A DNA stretch of 64,000 bases from Phorcus lineatus (lineage: Eukaryota; Mollusca; Gastropoda; Trochida; Trochidae): positions 13,643,000-13,706,999 of the forward strand of contig OV121096.1 of assembly GCA_921293015.1 (NCBI GenBank). The letters are read 5' to 3'. The translations under genes and the position numbers were made by a program. The notes beneath the pieces are model-generated. The model saw only the letters and a program-made list of their open reading frames with translations, was not told where the DNA came from and did not search any database. This document shows positions 1-15,100 of the stretch, piece after piece (position 1 is the stretch's first letter; each line of letters starts with the position of its first letter).

Positions 1-71
1 CAAAATATATATCATTTTTATGACAGAATTGTACAATCAGTTAGTAAAAGTTTACATCTTAAAATTTCCAG

Positions 72-184
72 CGTGTGGCAAAGCTTTCCAGCTGAAACTG
101 AGTCCACATCCAGACCTTGTGGAGCTCATCAAAGATTACTTCAAAACCAATGATTTGACCTCGCCCAAGATGAAAATGGCTTAC
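72..184 (+). CDS. FLAD1: FLAD1 exon a (MoCF-like domain)
   Basis: Begins after TTTCCAG with a split codon and ends in frame before GTAAGA. Encodes the stretch around [15 protein letters not shown], matching the PHP(K/E)L segment of vertebrate FLAD1. An ATG at 20 lies in the upstream intron, is in frame by chance and is not the gene start. An alternative AG at 90-91 would trim seven codons. Confidence 0.9.
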
Positions 185-3100
185 GTAAGAGTTTTCTTGT
201 AAATAGTAACAGAGCTACAGAAACTCCTGCCCAGGATAACGTCACATTCTCTGAGATCACTAACTCAGTTTCCACTTTGCTACTTGGCTTAAACCATTCT
301 TTGCTTGGTGGAAGCATTCTCTATGATGTTCTTGAGCCACTTCCGATTGATAACCAATGAAACGGCTCTTCTTTGTTGAAGGGCTGGTTAAACGTCAGAT
401 TAGAGCTAGTGATCTTGAAGAGGTTTTACAAGGGAACAACACGTAGTGTGTTAGAGTGCTGTTGTTATTATAGATTTTAACCTTATCAGATGGTACCATA
501 TAAAGGGAAGTGTTGTTATTGTAGATTTTAACCTTAAGAGATGGTACCATATAGAGTGAAGTGCTGTTGTTATATATTTTGACCTCGTAAGAGATGGTAC
601 CACATACAGTGAAGTGCTGTTAATATATATTTTGACCTTGTGAGATGGTACCACATAGAGTAAAGTGCTGTTATTGTAGATTTTAACCTTATGAGATGTT
701 ACCACATAGAGTGAAGTGCTGTTATTATATATTTTAACCTTATCAGATGGTAGCATATAGAGTGAAGTGCTGTTGTTACCAAGCTCTTATGATAGACTTT
801 AACCTTATCAGATCGTACGACATAGAGTGCTAGAATGCTCTTATGATAGACTTTAAATATAATATATCCACATAGGGGGTAAGATTAGCGGAAATACTTC
901 ATAACACTGTTAAGAAAAAATATCAACAACTATTTAGGTTCACATCCACCTGAAAATAGCAGAAAAAACGTGTTTTATAAACACTTCCGGAAAACAGACG
1001 CGAAACGTTTTATTAGCCAATCAGGTGCTAGGGGGGTTGTGACGACATAGACAGGACTCGTTAACGACTGGCTGATCTGTGTCATTGTTTACATTATAGA
1101 TTCCAGCGGTCGTGAACGTATATATTTTCACTGATTGTACTTATAAAAAAAGCCCCTAAGTCACCAAAGCTATTAATATCAATACATCGACATATTCTGT
1201 TTGACATTAATTATCTGTTGTTGTTGTTGTTTGTTTGGGTTGTTAATCTCCGATAATGCCGATCGAGTGAACCCAAACTGATATCTGCCGCCATTGTGAC
1301 TGTTTTTTGTCTAAACACCTCGACAAATCGACTATCCCCCTGTGTAGTTGATTGACCATTGTATATGTAGAATACTTGTTACTACTTTGTGCCATTTGTG
1401 TCAACTCAATATCGCAATTCCGTGTTTCTGCTTTGCATGAGATCCCGCTTTCGATGGTCTGTCTCTCGGCAACTTCCGGATCTCGTCATTGGGATACGAG
1501 GTTCCGAGCAGCTGTTTTTCGCCTTATTACTCAGTTATTAGTGATAATGAAGATCAAATCTTTGATGTGTTTAGTAAATGTACCTCTTGATTCGCAATTT
1601 GCTACCTTCATAAAAACTTAGAGTTATGTACTAATGTATTTTTCATAGTAAGGATACAGATTATTGTTCTTTTGTGTGAGTAACGGTCAGTGTTTGAGAT
1701 AAAGAGTCTGGTACTAATCTAGAGTGACGTAGGCCAATATTGTCAATAACAACACAACATTTATTGTTGATTGTGATATAAGTTAAAGCCTGCTTGGAAA
1801 TGTATCGTAAATATGAAATTCTTTTTCAGTTTTAACTATTTCAACCAAATAAAAATATTAACGCTGAAAAGCATATAATTTCCATTTCCTTCAGTACTTT
1901 AGTACCGGTATTTTATCAGAGAGAGGTTTTTAGTTACCTAACACTTCTTTTTCACACCAGACAATATAGTCATAAAGTTATTACCTAACAGTCTACATGA
2001 AATGCCACACACCTGTACATTATGGCAATTAAGCAATAAACTTAATGACCTCAGCACCTGGCACATTTCCAATAGGTAATACACAAGGCACTGATTAGTT
2101 ATCCTGTCTAAACTTTATCCTCACCCATGATCAACAGCCTTTATTGAAACTTGATGAAGGTAATTAGGTTTGTCAATACACGTGACACATGACAATATAT
2201 TAACAAATCTGTATTATACTAAATATCTTATTTCATTCTGCAATGTTTATCAATATTTATAATAGGTTATAAGTTATCCACTGTAAGGCTACATAAAATG
2301 GTAAATGTTTCTCCGGGGCAGCTCTTTTACTTTAATTTTACTTTTTGTTGCTTATAAAATGACGCTGTAGCAAGAAATTTTAATTTTTCATAAATGTTAT
2401 AACCCAAACCGTAGTGTCAACATACAAACATATGTGACTTGCCCACATTTTTGTATGTATCCTTAAAGTAATCAGCACCAAAAAAAACGATATATATACC
2501 CCAAAACTAGTAATGTAACAAACTACAAACCTGTCACTGTGTATAATTTACAGATCTATTTATATATGCACATTATTTCATTATAGTCTCCAAATTGTTG
2601 AAATAACCAATGAATTTTTCAACCCCATATGCAATCAAATACTAAAAATTCAAACAGTTAATAGGGTTTGAATTAATAAATTCTGCGACTAATCTAAAGA
2701 GACATAAATTCATAATGCAGATAAAAACTCAACATTCGTCTGCAAAATCATCAATTATAGTCAACTATCCAAAAGTTTCATGATTATTTATCTCACCTCC
2801 CGGAATAGAATTTTGAATTAGCCTTTCTTTCAAAATCCTTACCCTCTTTCGTTCCCTCTTCTCAAAGTATTCCCTCCGTTTTCTCTTCGTGGGGCAAGTC
2901 CAAAGTCCGCTTTGAAATCGTAGGAAAGATCATAACAGTCCTCTGCGAAATGATCGGAGCAGATAACAGACCTGTCATTTGGACTCCACTTCGCTCTTTT
3001 CTGACTAACAAACTTTGTCCAATTCGCAAATTGGACAGGATCCTTCGGAAACGATGCAGTTGAATGTCTCCTGATTTCTTATTAGTACAGTTGGCAGCAA

Positions 3101-6100
3101 CGCAGGAAGAAGGCATGTCCCTATCGCAATGAAAACGTCGACGAATGCGACCCATATCTGCATTGATATATACTTGTTTACAACCAAACGCGGAGCGAGT
3201 CCTGTCTATGACGTCACATCTGCCGAAGGAGAGCTCAGGCCACTCTAGGGACTTTTTTAATTGGGCTTTCGAGGTGGCCAATTTCTACGCGCTTTGAACC
3301 GTTATATCTTTTTAATAAAAGGACGCATCGAAACTCTGTTTGGTGTTTTATTTACTTGAATGTATTGTCTTTATGAAAATGGGGATTGAAGTCGGATACA
3401 AAACTGGGATATAATATCTTTAACCTTATCAGATGGTAGGACATAGAGTGCTAGAATGCTCTTATGATAGACTTTAACCTTATCAGATGGTACGACATAG
3501 AGTGCTAGAATGCTCTTATGATAGACTTTAACCTTATCAGATGGTACGACATAGAGTGCTAGAATGCTCTCATTATAGACTTTAACCTTATTAGATGGTA
3601 GGACATAGATTGCTAGAATGCTCTCATAATAGACTTTAACCTTATCAGATGGTATGACATAGAGTGCTAGAATGCTCTTATGATAGACTTTAACCTTATC
3701 GGATTGTACGACATAGAGTGCTAGAATGCTCTCATGATAGACTTTAACCTTATCAGATGGTAGGACATAGAGTGCTAGAATGCTCTGGTAGGACATAGAG
3801 TGCTAGAATGCTCTTATGATAGACTTTAACCTTATCGGATTGTACGACATAGAGTGCTAGAATGCTCTCATGATAGACTTTAACCTTATCAGATGGTACG
3901 ACATAGAGTGTTAGAATGCTCTCATGATAGACTTTAACCTTATTAGATAGTAGGACATAGAGTGCTAGAATGCTCTTATGATAGACTTTAACCTTATCAG
4001 ATGGTATGACATAGAGTGCTAGAATGCTCTCATGATAGACTTTAACCTTATTAGATGGTAGGACATAGAGTGCTAGAATGCTCTCATAATAGACTTTAAC
4101 CTTATGAGATGGTAGGACATAGAGTGCTAGAATGCTCTTATGATAGACTTTAACCTTATCAGATGGTATGACATAGAGTGCTAGAATGCTCTCATGATAG
4201 ACTTTAACCTTATGAGATGGTAGGACATAGAGTGCTAAAATGCTCTTATGATAGACTTTAACCTTATCAGATGGTATGACATAGAGTGCTAGAATGCTCT
4301 CATGATAGACTTTAACCTTATGAGATGGTAGGACATAGAGTGCTAGAATGCTCTTATGATAGACTTTAACCTTATCAGATGGTATGACATAGAGTGCTAG
4401 AATGCTCTCATGATAGACTTTAACCTTATGAGATGGTAGGACATAGAGTGCTAGAATGCTCTTATGATAGACTTTAACCTTATCAGATGGTATGACATAG
4501 AGTGCTAGAATGCTCTCATGATAGACTTTAACCTTATGAGATGGTAGGACATAGAGTGCTAGAATGCTCTTATGATAGACTTTAACCTTATTAGATGGTA
4601 CAAAAGAATCAAGAGTCATCAACAGTTGCGAAATATTATCAATTTCACTTTTGTCTTTCTATGCTTAAAGTAAAACAACTGTCTAACCATCATATGGCAT
4701 TACACAAGCTATTTTATATTGACTGGTTACATGTTGTGAATAAAGTTTAAAACGTTTTAGATTTGAAAACATTTGCCTGTGCAATGCACTAGTGGATGAC
4801 CTAACTTTAAAAAGTTATGTTGATAATATATATTAGCAATAGCAAATTTATAGTAACTTTTTGCTTCATCTCTCATACAGGAAAGGAGTATTACTTACAT
4901 GAAACCATAATCCAACTTCCTAAGACCCTTGGAGAAACTGCACATTGAGAAAAAGCTACATCGATATTAGCTAATAAAAGCTAAGAAACAATAGCTATTT
5001 TAGACATATTTGTATATGATTTGGTAATGAAAATGAATGTTTAGAGATGCTATTTCTTTACACCTACAGATCCCTGAAAATGCCACTCTGCGCTACGGGG
5101 TGAACCCAGAGACGGGGAAGAAGATGATCTACCCGCTTGTCTCCGTCAACAACGTCCATCTCTTCCCAGGTGTCCCCGCTCAGCTAGAGCGTGCCTTCCG
5201 CCTCCTTGGGGTCAGTACTTGCCACTCGGGCTTTGCTCAAGCACCTACCTCTGCCTCAACACAACAAATAAGAGAAGTCGTAGACATGTTAATGTTCATC
5301 CTGCTAAATGGGCAGATTTGTATGCGAGGGGCATTAGGTCAAAAGTCTCATATCGCTGACAGCTATTTATAGCCTGTACTTTGTCAGCCAAAAAAAGTCA
5401 TGATGTAAGGAGACGGAAGCAAAGTATTACAAACTCCTTGCACTGTTGTCTTGTGATGCATCTTGTGGAAATGGAATATAATGGTGGTAGGACGACTGAA
5501 GATATCTCCAAAAATAAAACAGTCTTGTTTCATGTGCCCCCTCTCCCTCTCCCCATCGAACTAACTGTATTAAAGATCGGTATGAAATGACTCTTGGCAA
5601 CTTTCATGATTCATTAAAATGTATCCAAATTGGACAGTGATTTAACTTTGAATTTCTGAAATTGGCCGATAAACAACCACCAGCTTATTAGCACCAGTGA
5701 GAAGAACTGAAAGGGTTCGTGGTCACTGAAGCGTGAGTCGCGTGACGTGATAGGAGGCGCCCCTATAACCTCCTTATCGAACAAAGAACATCAAATCTCG
5801 CTGTTTTAATCACCGTTTAAACATATTAAAAGTCATCCAAACAACTGAAACCTTTGATTAATTGATATTTAATATATCTATAGTAATTTTTATTGTTCCA
5901 AACAATAGACAGTGCCATGCGCACTATCCTACAACATGTGCTCATCAATAACCACATCTGCCCAATGTTGTTACAACAATCAGACTGGGTTAAAAGACTC
6001 ATTTAAAAAATGGGTTGTATTATGTAATCCCATCGTATTCAAATTCAATTTTTAATTTTAATGGTCGCTAAATTCAACTATTGGATTTTCACGCCTTTGG

Positions 6101-9100
6101 TACATTTCTTCATGTCCTGTCACAATGGCATATCTCTTGGCATTCGACTGCTACTGAGATTATTGTCTTGATGTTCCATCGTTATGAACCAATGAACTTG
6201 TAGAATATGTATTAAACCTATTGATTAAGAGAAGAAGATTAGGCTCAGGCTTTTCTTCCAATAACGACAATTATTTGCAAAAGGAAATCGTTTGGAAAGA
6301 ATAACAAAATATAGGATGTATCTAACACTTTCGCCATGTACGTTATTATATCCTTGATTGACAGAGGCAGAAGACAGAGACAGAGACACGGTGTGAGATG
6401 TGAGATATAATACTAAATAACAAGACATATTAGATAGTTATAAAATGCTAAGAATTTGACCATTCATCCTCTTTAGTACTAAGTTGTCATGAAAGTAAAG
6501 TAAAAAAAAAGAAGTTTTCTGCAAAATATGATACAAATAGCAGTACAGTAAACATGTATGACATTGTATCCCGTTCATTATTATAACAACTTTCATATTT
6601 TTTGAGACAATTTGCGTTTCAAATCAGTAAATAGCCTGCATGATATAACAATACATGTCATTCAATAGTGGTGGATCTTTCACCACCAAAGTTCTTAACA
6701 TTTTTGGTATAAATCCTCCCGAGAAAACTGTGCTTAGGGATTGTCACACTCCAATCAAAGTGGATATGACGACTGAGAAGAAAAAGTTTATATCATGAGG
6801 CAGTGATATGTATTGTATTTATGAATTCTTTCGGTAATGCTTTTACCCTATTTTGCTGTTTAATTTACGGAGATTACCAGATAGAGCCGTCTTTCCCTGT
6901 CTATATGATCCTTGCTTCGAGTCATGCTTTGATGATTTTGTTAAAGCTTCCCCCAGTCTGATTAGGTTGTTATCCTTAACCATGGTATAAAAGGGCTCCT
7001 GGTAGTCGAATTAAAGTGTAAATTTTCTCATTTTTTGGCTCTTTTGATTCGTATAAGTGAAACAAATACAGATAAAAATTTGCAATGATCAAAATTATGT
7101 GTTACACCGCCTCTTTAAGCAGCGGTCTCAATGGCTGATTTATTGGACACTCTTATAACATCTCATCTGGTTGGTACTACTAGTTATTTCATTGCTTTGT
7201 TATGTATAGCAATATGAGACTTTGGCTTCATGAATATCAGGGTGTTTTAAGGCTACATTTATACAAATATGCTGATGTAGCAGGATGAAATTTTTTTATA
7301 CCAAATTATATGTTTTAATGGTTAACTATGCCCTATATCTAGCACATCAAGCAGATTTGTTTAAAGATACTGAAGACAATTTTTATGGATATACAACTTG
7401 TCTATTCTGGGAAGGCAATGTTTGACAAGTGCTAATGTCGTTTCAGATCTATGTTGAAATGTCACCTTGTGTTTGTCTGTCCATTTCTTATGTGATCTCA
7501 AAGGCCTCTAGACTTGTGAAACTGAAATGTCCATTGCAGCTTCCTTGAAAATAGTCACAATGAACTTAACTCTTACGTTGCTGAATATTATTTTGACCAG
7601 TTTTGCCTGTGGCTGAATTTTCCAGCACTCGCCTCGCTACCGTTATAGCGCAATTAGCCCCTGTGGCCGAATTTTCCAGCGCAGCCAGATGCGACCGTTT
7701 TAACAACATATGGCGTGTTTACATGGCGAATTACGGACATTATCGTCGTTTTTATACAAAGCTAGTCGGCGAATCCCGTGTTACAAATGGATGATACTTA
7801 CTTGACACTTTGAATGAAATTTCTATCACCCCTGGAACGGTTTCTACAACTGAAGTAAACTTGTTTTCAATTCGGGCGCCGTAACTCAATAAATTCCAAG
7901 AGCGCATGCGCGAAATCAAAACGAAACTAAAGATGAATAGTTCCTCTTCACCTCGATATAAAAATTATTTATATAATATGTTTAGAACGAATTTTACAAA
8001 ATTTTAAAAATTGTCTTCATTTCAAACATTATAAAATCATTTAATCACTGAGTGCACACATGCAAATTATATACGGAATTGAAGCTAATTTTTTGCTCTA
8101 TATTTCACGATAAATTTTATTACGATACGCCATCCTAAACGAAAGATATGAATTACGAAAACAGGGTAGTGATAAATCCCGATAACGCTCTGACCCCCAC
8201 AGTAATATTACTAAGCTAATAGCCCCGGGCAAACACACGCGCTCAGCGCGTGCAGGCGGGGTATCCCCGTTGAAACATACACTCACACACAATATAAATT
8301 GTCTTTATTTCCAACTTTATAAATCATGTTATTCGCTTTGTATACATGCAAATTATATATGGAATTGAAGGCAATTTATTCTTCTTTACGAAGAAATAAA
8401 TCATAACAATCTTTTGCACTGTAATTAGAAGTTATTACCAACGAAACGTGGGTATAGCTAGTAATAAATTCTTTGATAATCGCCTTACCGCAACATATGT
8501 CGCATCGTTTCCACACGTTTTATTTTGATGCAAATTACACATGAAAATGAAGGTATTTCTTTCTGCTTTACGATGATATGAAAATAATAAATATGTACCA
8601 CTTGGTTTGGAATATATAAAGTTTGCAAAGATGGTACCCTCGGGTATTTTAGAACAGATTTTGATAATTGCGACATCACTAACCGCTCCTTTATTGTCTA
8701 ATTGTAATTTGCAAATTTTATATAGAATTGAAGACGATCCTTTCCTCTTTATTGTGATATAAAAATGTCGATAATGCGCTCTGCCGTTAAATGGATAGGA
8801 AGTGTAAAAAGCAGTTGAAAATAAATCGCTTCTCGGTAAACAAAATATGAATAGAGAAATTGTCTGTTTGTGCGATGCGCGCCGGGTCATTTCTGATTTT
8901 CTTGTACATACCAATTTTACATGGCAATAAAGATTATTCTTTTCTCTATATTTTGATATATGAAATTGCAAAATTTACCGAGAAGTTTATGTGATATAAA
9001 GTGCGAGAAAATGGTAAAAACGTAAAGAATAAACAAAAGTCACAATTTTGCGGAACTTGCTGTATCTTTATTCTATATGGTGTATATAATTTTTTTATAT

Positions 9101-12100
9101 CAAATCGAAGACAATTATTCCTTCTTTATCACGATGTAATCAATTTCAAAATACGCCTAGCTGTTGAGAAGATATGAGCGAAAGAAAGGCACATGTCAAA
9201 ATCGCCGTTCAGTTTACATGATTTGAATCGAGAAATTAGCTTTTTGTGCGGCGCTTGCTGTGTCTTTATTTATTATCGCGCATGTACACATTTTACATGG
9301 AAAGAAAGACAATCTTTCTCTTTGTCTTTTGATATAAAAATTGTCAAAATACATCATGTAAAAATTGGTGTGACAAAATGATGTAAAACTAAAAATATGT
9401 AAAAATCACCTTTTTTGCGGCACATGCTGTATCTTCAATTCAGGTAGCGTAGTTACGTATTTTATATTGAATTGAATACAATTTTCTGCTCTTTCAAATG
9501 ATCCAACCGGTATTGAAATCCGCCCAAGGGTTCAGAGCATAGGGCGTGCGATATAAGGTTGTACGTTTGGTGTGAGTGCAGGCTTGTAAGCAAACGATAG
9601 CACGAGCGGGGCGGTAAGCTCGTGCGAGAGGGTAGAAAGTGCCCACAGGCTATTAGCACGTGCGGCGGGGAGTGGGGGAAAATTGAGTGATTTTAAAGCT
9701 TATTTTCGGTACGATAAACGTTATCAATCGTTGCATAATTTTCGGAACATGTACGCGCATTATTTAGAACACCAACGAAACAAAATTCGGTAGCTTAGCG
9801 ACACACGGACGGAAAGTACTAGCGTTGAACTGACACTACTGCCGTGCAACAATTGCCCGTCCTTCGCTACTGTGAACCTCGGCGTTAATGAGCTAACGTG
9901 AGAAAAATAGAGTTTGGATGTCGCATCTCGCCCAGAGGACATGCGGTCAAAGCAAATTTCAACCCGGACAGGCCCGGGACCCGCATCTTAAGGGTTAAGA
10001 TTAGGTAACCATTTTACTCTATGTAACCATGGAAGTAGTTCAATTGGTAGAGCTCTGCTTGTCAACCAGGAGGCCTGGCTACTGTTCCTGCTTGCGTCAC
10101 ACCAAATGATGGGAGATGATACTTCCTTGCTTGACGTTCAGCAAAATAAGGATAGAACATCGCATGCATTGTGGCGGCAGGGTGGAGAGCACAATATGAA
10201 ATTCTGACATTACTTAAAATAGGACAATAAATAGCTATTATCATCATCATCATCATTATTATTATTGTTTTTGTTATTGTTATTGCTGTTTTTGTTGTTG
10301 TTTTTATCATTATTATTAGTCAATCTTCAGAAATTACAAGCTGCAATCGTGTGTACTAGTCTCCTTAATAAATTGTAGTTTTGGATTTCACATTCAAGTC
10401 CTTAGAGCGTAAACATCATCAAAGTCTCTAACCGAGATAATCAGACAAACCTAATGAGCTGCAAAGCCAATGCCTCTAACTTTGACTCATCAGCCATTTA
10501 AGAGATGTGTCAATATTTAGTTTCTTTGACAATCATTTTATGGACAGAGATATTATTTCATCATTGCAGTTTTTCGGTTTACATTCTATAATTATTCTTA
10601 AAAAATAATATTGTAAAAAATAACAACTATAATTATTTTGTTAAATCTAGTAATGCCTTAGGTTGGCACATTGGAATATTTTAGATGTAATCTTATGTTT
10701 TTCTTATTGCACACAATCATTTATTTACAAACCTGCAATATAATGTTACATAAGCTGTAGCAATTATGCAATTACCGACTGAATTGTTGAATAGAAAATG
10801 TTACATGAGTTCATAGATTTGTAATAATTGCATTGTGATAATCAGTTGACATTATGTTACACAGCAAGAGTTGTTCAAGAACCCAGATGTTGAGTTTCAC
10901 ACCCGAGATATCTTCATTAACAAGGATGAGATGACAGTGGCGGCCATCTTGAATCAGGTTGACAGCAAATTCAAGGAGCATGTTGTGCTGGGCTCCTACC
11001 CGGAGACAAACAACAGGTAATTAATCTATGATAATTAAAATACTTTAATGTCATTCCATAGGAAACTTGGAAATTCTCTGTGTGCTCATAGTAACTGTCA
11101 GCCACAGTGCATCGCCAGTTCCAGCATTGTTCCATCCTTTTAATGCTGATCTCCAAGCAAGGAAGCAACATCTCCTATTTTCTGTCTACCAGTGTGTCTT
11201 AGTATGACACATGTGGGAATAAAATCCTGGCCTCACGGGTGGTAAGCAGACACTCTACCATTAGAGCTACATATAGCTCCTGTATAGTTACATCCCTGGT
11301 ATAGACAGAAGTAGGATATCTATCTCGACTTGCACAGAAGTGTCAGCTACTCATTGGCCAAAAGCAGTCAAGTGCTGTAGGTATTTCTTTCTATATTAAA
11401 CTGGGTCACGTGCAACCCAAGTAACAAGAGACGACGTAATGTAAAGAGTTATCTCCCTTGTCCAACTGTGAGGTAAACAAAGGCTATGCTACGCAGGTTT
11501 GTAGTTACCTTTACACGCTCAGTGCATTTTCCCATTAATAAAAGTCATCTTAATTTATTCAATCACACTTCTGGAACAAGAAAGATATAATTCGAATGAA
11601 ATGTTTGTGCCGACCAAAAGACCTTGATAAGTCACAAGACTTGCCAACGGCCTATCAGTTCATTCAATCATATCAAGGTTGTCCATCAGTGAGCTGGAGA
11701 TTTGAATGGCAAACCATAAAACCAAACAATACACATATTAGTCAAGGTCATCGCCGACTCTTCATTCATATTAAACTTTCAAACCAACCTGTGCATTCTG
11801 CTGTGATACCTGCATGTTCTGTGCGTCCGACATTTTCATGATCACTTGCTGTTTTCACGGCGGTCTGCCATAACAGTTACAAATCTACGGAGATTTTAGC
11901 GAACATCCCTGAAAGTGGAGTAAATACATAAGGTCACGTGACCAAACAATCGGAACTAAGAAAGCCCCCCCAATACTCAATATTTCTATTTAATTTCATA
12001 AATCTGCAATTTCTGTAGACTATAATTTTTTGTGCTTTAGAGAGTGATATGAAAAAAAGTAATTATAAATCCATGAATAAACGAGTAACACTGACAAGAT

Positions 12101-15100
12101 CAGCCGCCATTTTGACTCATCCAACCTTTCAAACGTGATTTAAATGAAGATAAATATGCTACTAAGTGTCTGCGTGTTGATAGAGATTGAACATCTGTCC
12201 AAGTTAGATATCAAACTCGAACTACGTTCTATAGTCACGCCAGCTTTAAAGATTTTGTAACAGGAGAGTTATATCAGTAGTTCATTTCAGAACAGTTTAA
12301 CATTTTAAATAATGTGTCAAAGAATATCATTAGAGTTTGAGGACTGTCATCTAGAAGATACTTTTGTTTCTTTAAGCCTGTATACATTAAAAACGATAAA
12401 TCAATTATCCTTGAAAGAATTATAATCTGCAATAGTATGCCTATTTATCTACTCTACAGTAAAAATCATGAAGGCATTAATTGGCAAAGTGCTTGGATAT
12501 CAATGAAGTATATTATGTTGGCACAAGTTGTTCAGACTTGTCACTGTAGTGCTGCCTGTTTCAGCTACTACACCGTCAAGCTGACATTGGAGTCTCTAGA
12601 ACTGCAACATCTAAACGAGGCCTCCAAGTTCCTGAAAGATTCACTCCCACAAGGTATATATTACAGGTCATGACACAGCCTCTCCATCAGGGAATGTTCA
12701 CCTTTATTTCCAACAGTCCCTCCCTCAGGCATGTACATTTCCTAAAATGGTCTCTTTCTCATAAGGTATACATACCACCCCGAACAATCTCCCTCCCACA
12801 GGGTATGTACATTATCCAAAATGGTCTCTCTCCCACAGTGATTGTTCACTTCCTGAAACAATTCCTACGACATGTATACTAAACAAGAATGTTTGTTCCC
12901 ACATGGTATGTAATCTACATGAAAATTGTTCTTCTGCAAAATATGTCTACTTCCAGATAAGGGACCGGTCATTTATTACAGGGGGGGTGGGCCGGGGGTT
13001 TTTCTCTTTGGATTGTCTATAAAAATGTGGCCCTCCCCAACTCGTCGCAATTTTTTTCATGGCCCTTCCAATTTAAGCGTATTTTTTTTCATGACCCTCC
13101 CCCAAATCATATCTACGAAAGTTCTTGAAATTGGTCTTTTAAAGTATTATGGTCGGTTCTACATTCATTTTTTATTTGGATATTTCCAAAAGAGAAACTT
13201 CTTTAAGTAACAACAGATTTACCCTTCCATTGATGGGTTTAACATGATATCTGATAATGGTCTATAGTCTTTTAAAATCAGTTTTATTAGAACTTTTTTT
13301 TTACATCAACTGTATATCAAAATAGGTTTTAAATACTATTGCTTATAATAAACACATATGTTTAACATAGTATAAATTCTATTTTTAATTTCATCTTACT
13401 TTTAAGGCTCATTTTTTATTTAATTTTAAAATTCAAATCACAATGTCTTTTTTATCTTAGCACTGAGGGAGAGAAGGAATTTTTTTTATGGATGATCAAC
13501 TTCTGTATTGAATTTACTTTCAACAGAGTTAAAAAGAGCTAAGATATTGCACTAGTTAAAAATTCTATCAAAATACATATCTACCCGACATTATTCCACT
13601 GAAAACTTGAAACAATGAATTCATAAATTGATAAAACCATGGAAGGACCAGGTTGGGAGATGAGCTCTTGACAAAATGATTTCTTTTAAAGCAAAAAGAA
13701 AGATTTAAAATCTATCTACAAACACTTTCAGAGTATAGGACCAAACAATGTTAAATGTCAAATCTTACTTTATAGGAATTAAATTATCAAATTTCATAAC
13801 ATTGAAACTGTTTGTGTATGAGTTTGATTAAAACAAATTTAACCATCTACATTAAGTTTGTAGCACAAGAAATCTATAGAATTTTGAATGTACATGTTGC
13901 TGCATGTTACATAATATTTAAACAATAAAGTGTAAAACCCAAAAAGTATGGAAGCTTAAGTATGAATATAGCAAATGTTCCCAATTTTTGGAATATCAAC
14001 ATTGGAATTTATTTTTCTAAATATGCATTTAGATATTTTTCATAAGTATGGCTATATTAACAAATTTGCACCAATCAAGCCATCTGCTAAAGTGTTACGG
14101 TTTCATAACTTTGTATCATTGAGAACGATTTATATAATCATTCAGATATTAATAATTTGACTAGCTGTTTTAACTTTATGAGTCTATTAGTTATCAAATA
14201 TGCATCTTTGTTATATAAAAATATAGCAAACACCTGTGAACTGCTTGTATAAACTTTCAGTCCAACAGAACTGCTTTTCTACTTTTTGTTCTACAAGAAT
14301 TAAGAACAATGAATTGAGCAGTGAATTCATGGTAATTTTTTTTATATAAGCATGTGTTTTTTAGAATAAAAGCCAGTCTTGCTCATATTCTGGAATTTGA
14401 TAAGGCTTTATGATAATGTTTCAGCCCCCATTTCAATTGCTAAAGAATGATGGTTTAATGACTGTCTATTTCAAAATGACCCTACCCAACCTTTCGTATT
14501 TTTTTTCATGACCCTCCCCTGGTGGCTGTATATTTTTTTCTGACCCTCCCCTGAAAACCCCCGGCCCACCTCCCCCTGTAATAAATGACCGGTCCCTAAT
14601 GTTATTACATTTCCTGTATGGCAGTGTGGCAAACTGCCGCCCGCCCAAATGCCTGAGATGGGTTAATTCTGTTGAGAGCTGGCAAAAAATAAATCTAATC
14701 TGCTTGATGGTCAGGTTAATATTATCTTGAAATAAAAACTCTACAAAAAAACTCTAAAGTGATTATCAGTCACAAATCGTGTCAAGTTGATTAAATTTTG
14801 TTGAATTCGTGTCAAGTTGATTGCATTTATAAAAGACGAACTTCTATTGGTTAACAATAGTAAATCAGCCAATTGTAGCAAGGTTTGCAACTCTCTATAG
14901 TAGCGTAAAATGACAGCACTCAGATGCTAAAAGGTCTTTTGGAATGTGAAAATGTGACTTAGAATTTAGATGTATCATGTTATGTCAATTTCTTGAAGAA
15001 ACAAGTGAACAATGCCCTTGTTTCACATGGAAATTCCAAAGGGCATAAATTTGCTTATGAACATGACTTTTCACATTAGACCTGTTGATCGAGTCTTTAC

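Noticed and set aside
1352-1621. 89-codon plus-strand frame inside the Kolobok-like element
   Set aside because: No similarity to transposases that I know; opposite strand to the THAP domain.
3753-4622. 289-codon open frame on the minus strand
   Set aside because: It is the 54-base minisatellite translated; the period is a multiple of three and the unit lacks stops in that frame.
5381-5590. 69-codon frame just after FLAD1 exon b
   Set aside because: It continues into the intron past the GTCAGT donor; the next FLAD1 exon fits from 5210 to 10865 and this stretch has no counterpart in the family.
8435-8971. 178-codon minus-strand frame
   Set aside because: Lies in the degenerate tandem core of repeat family A; no motif, and the other copies lack it.
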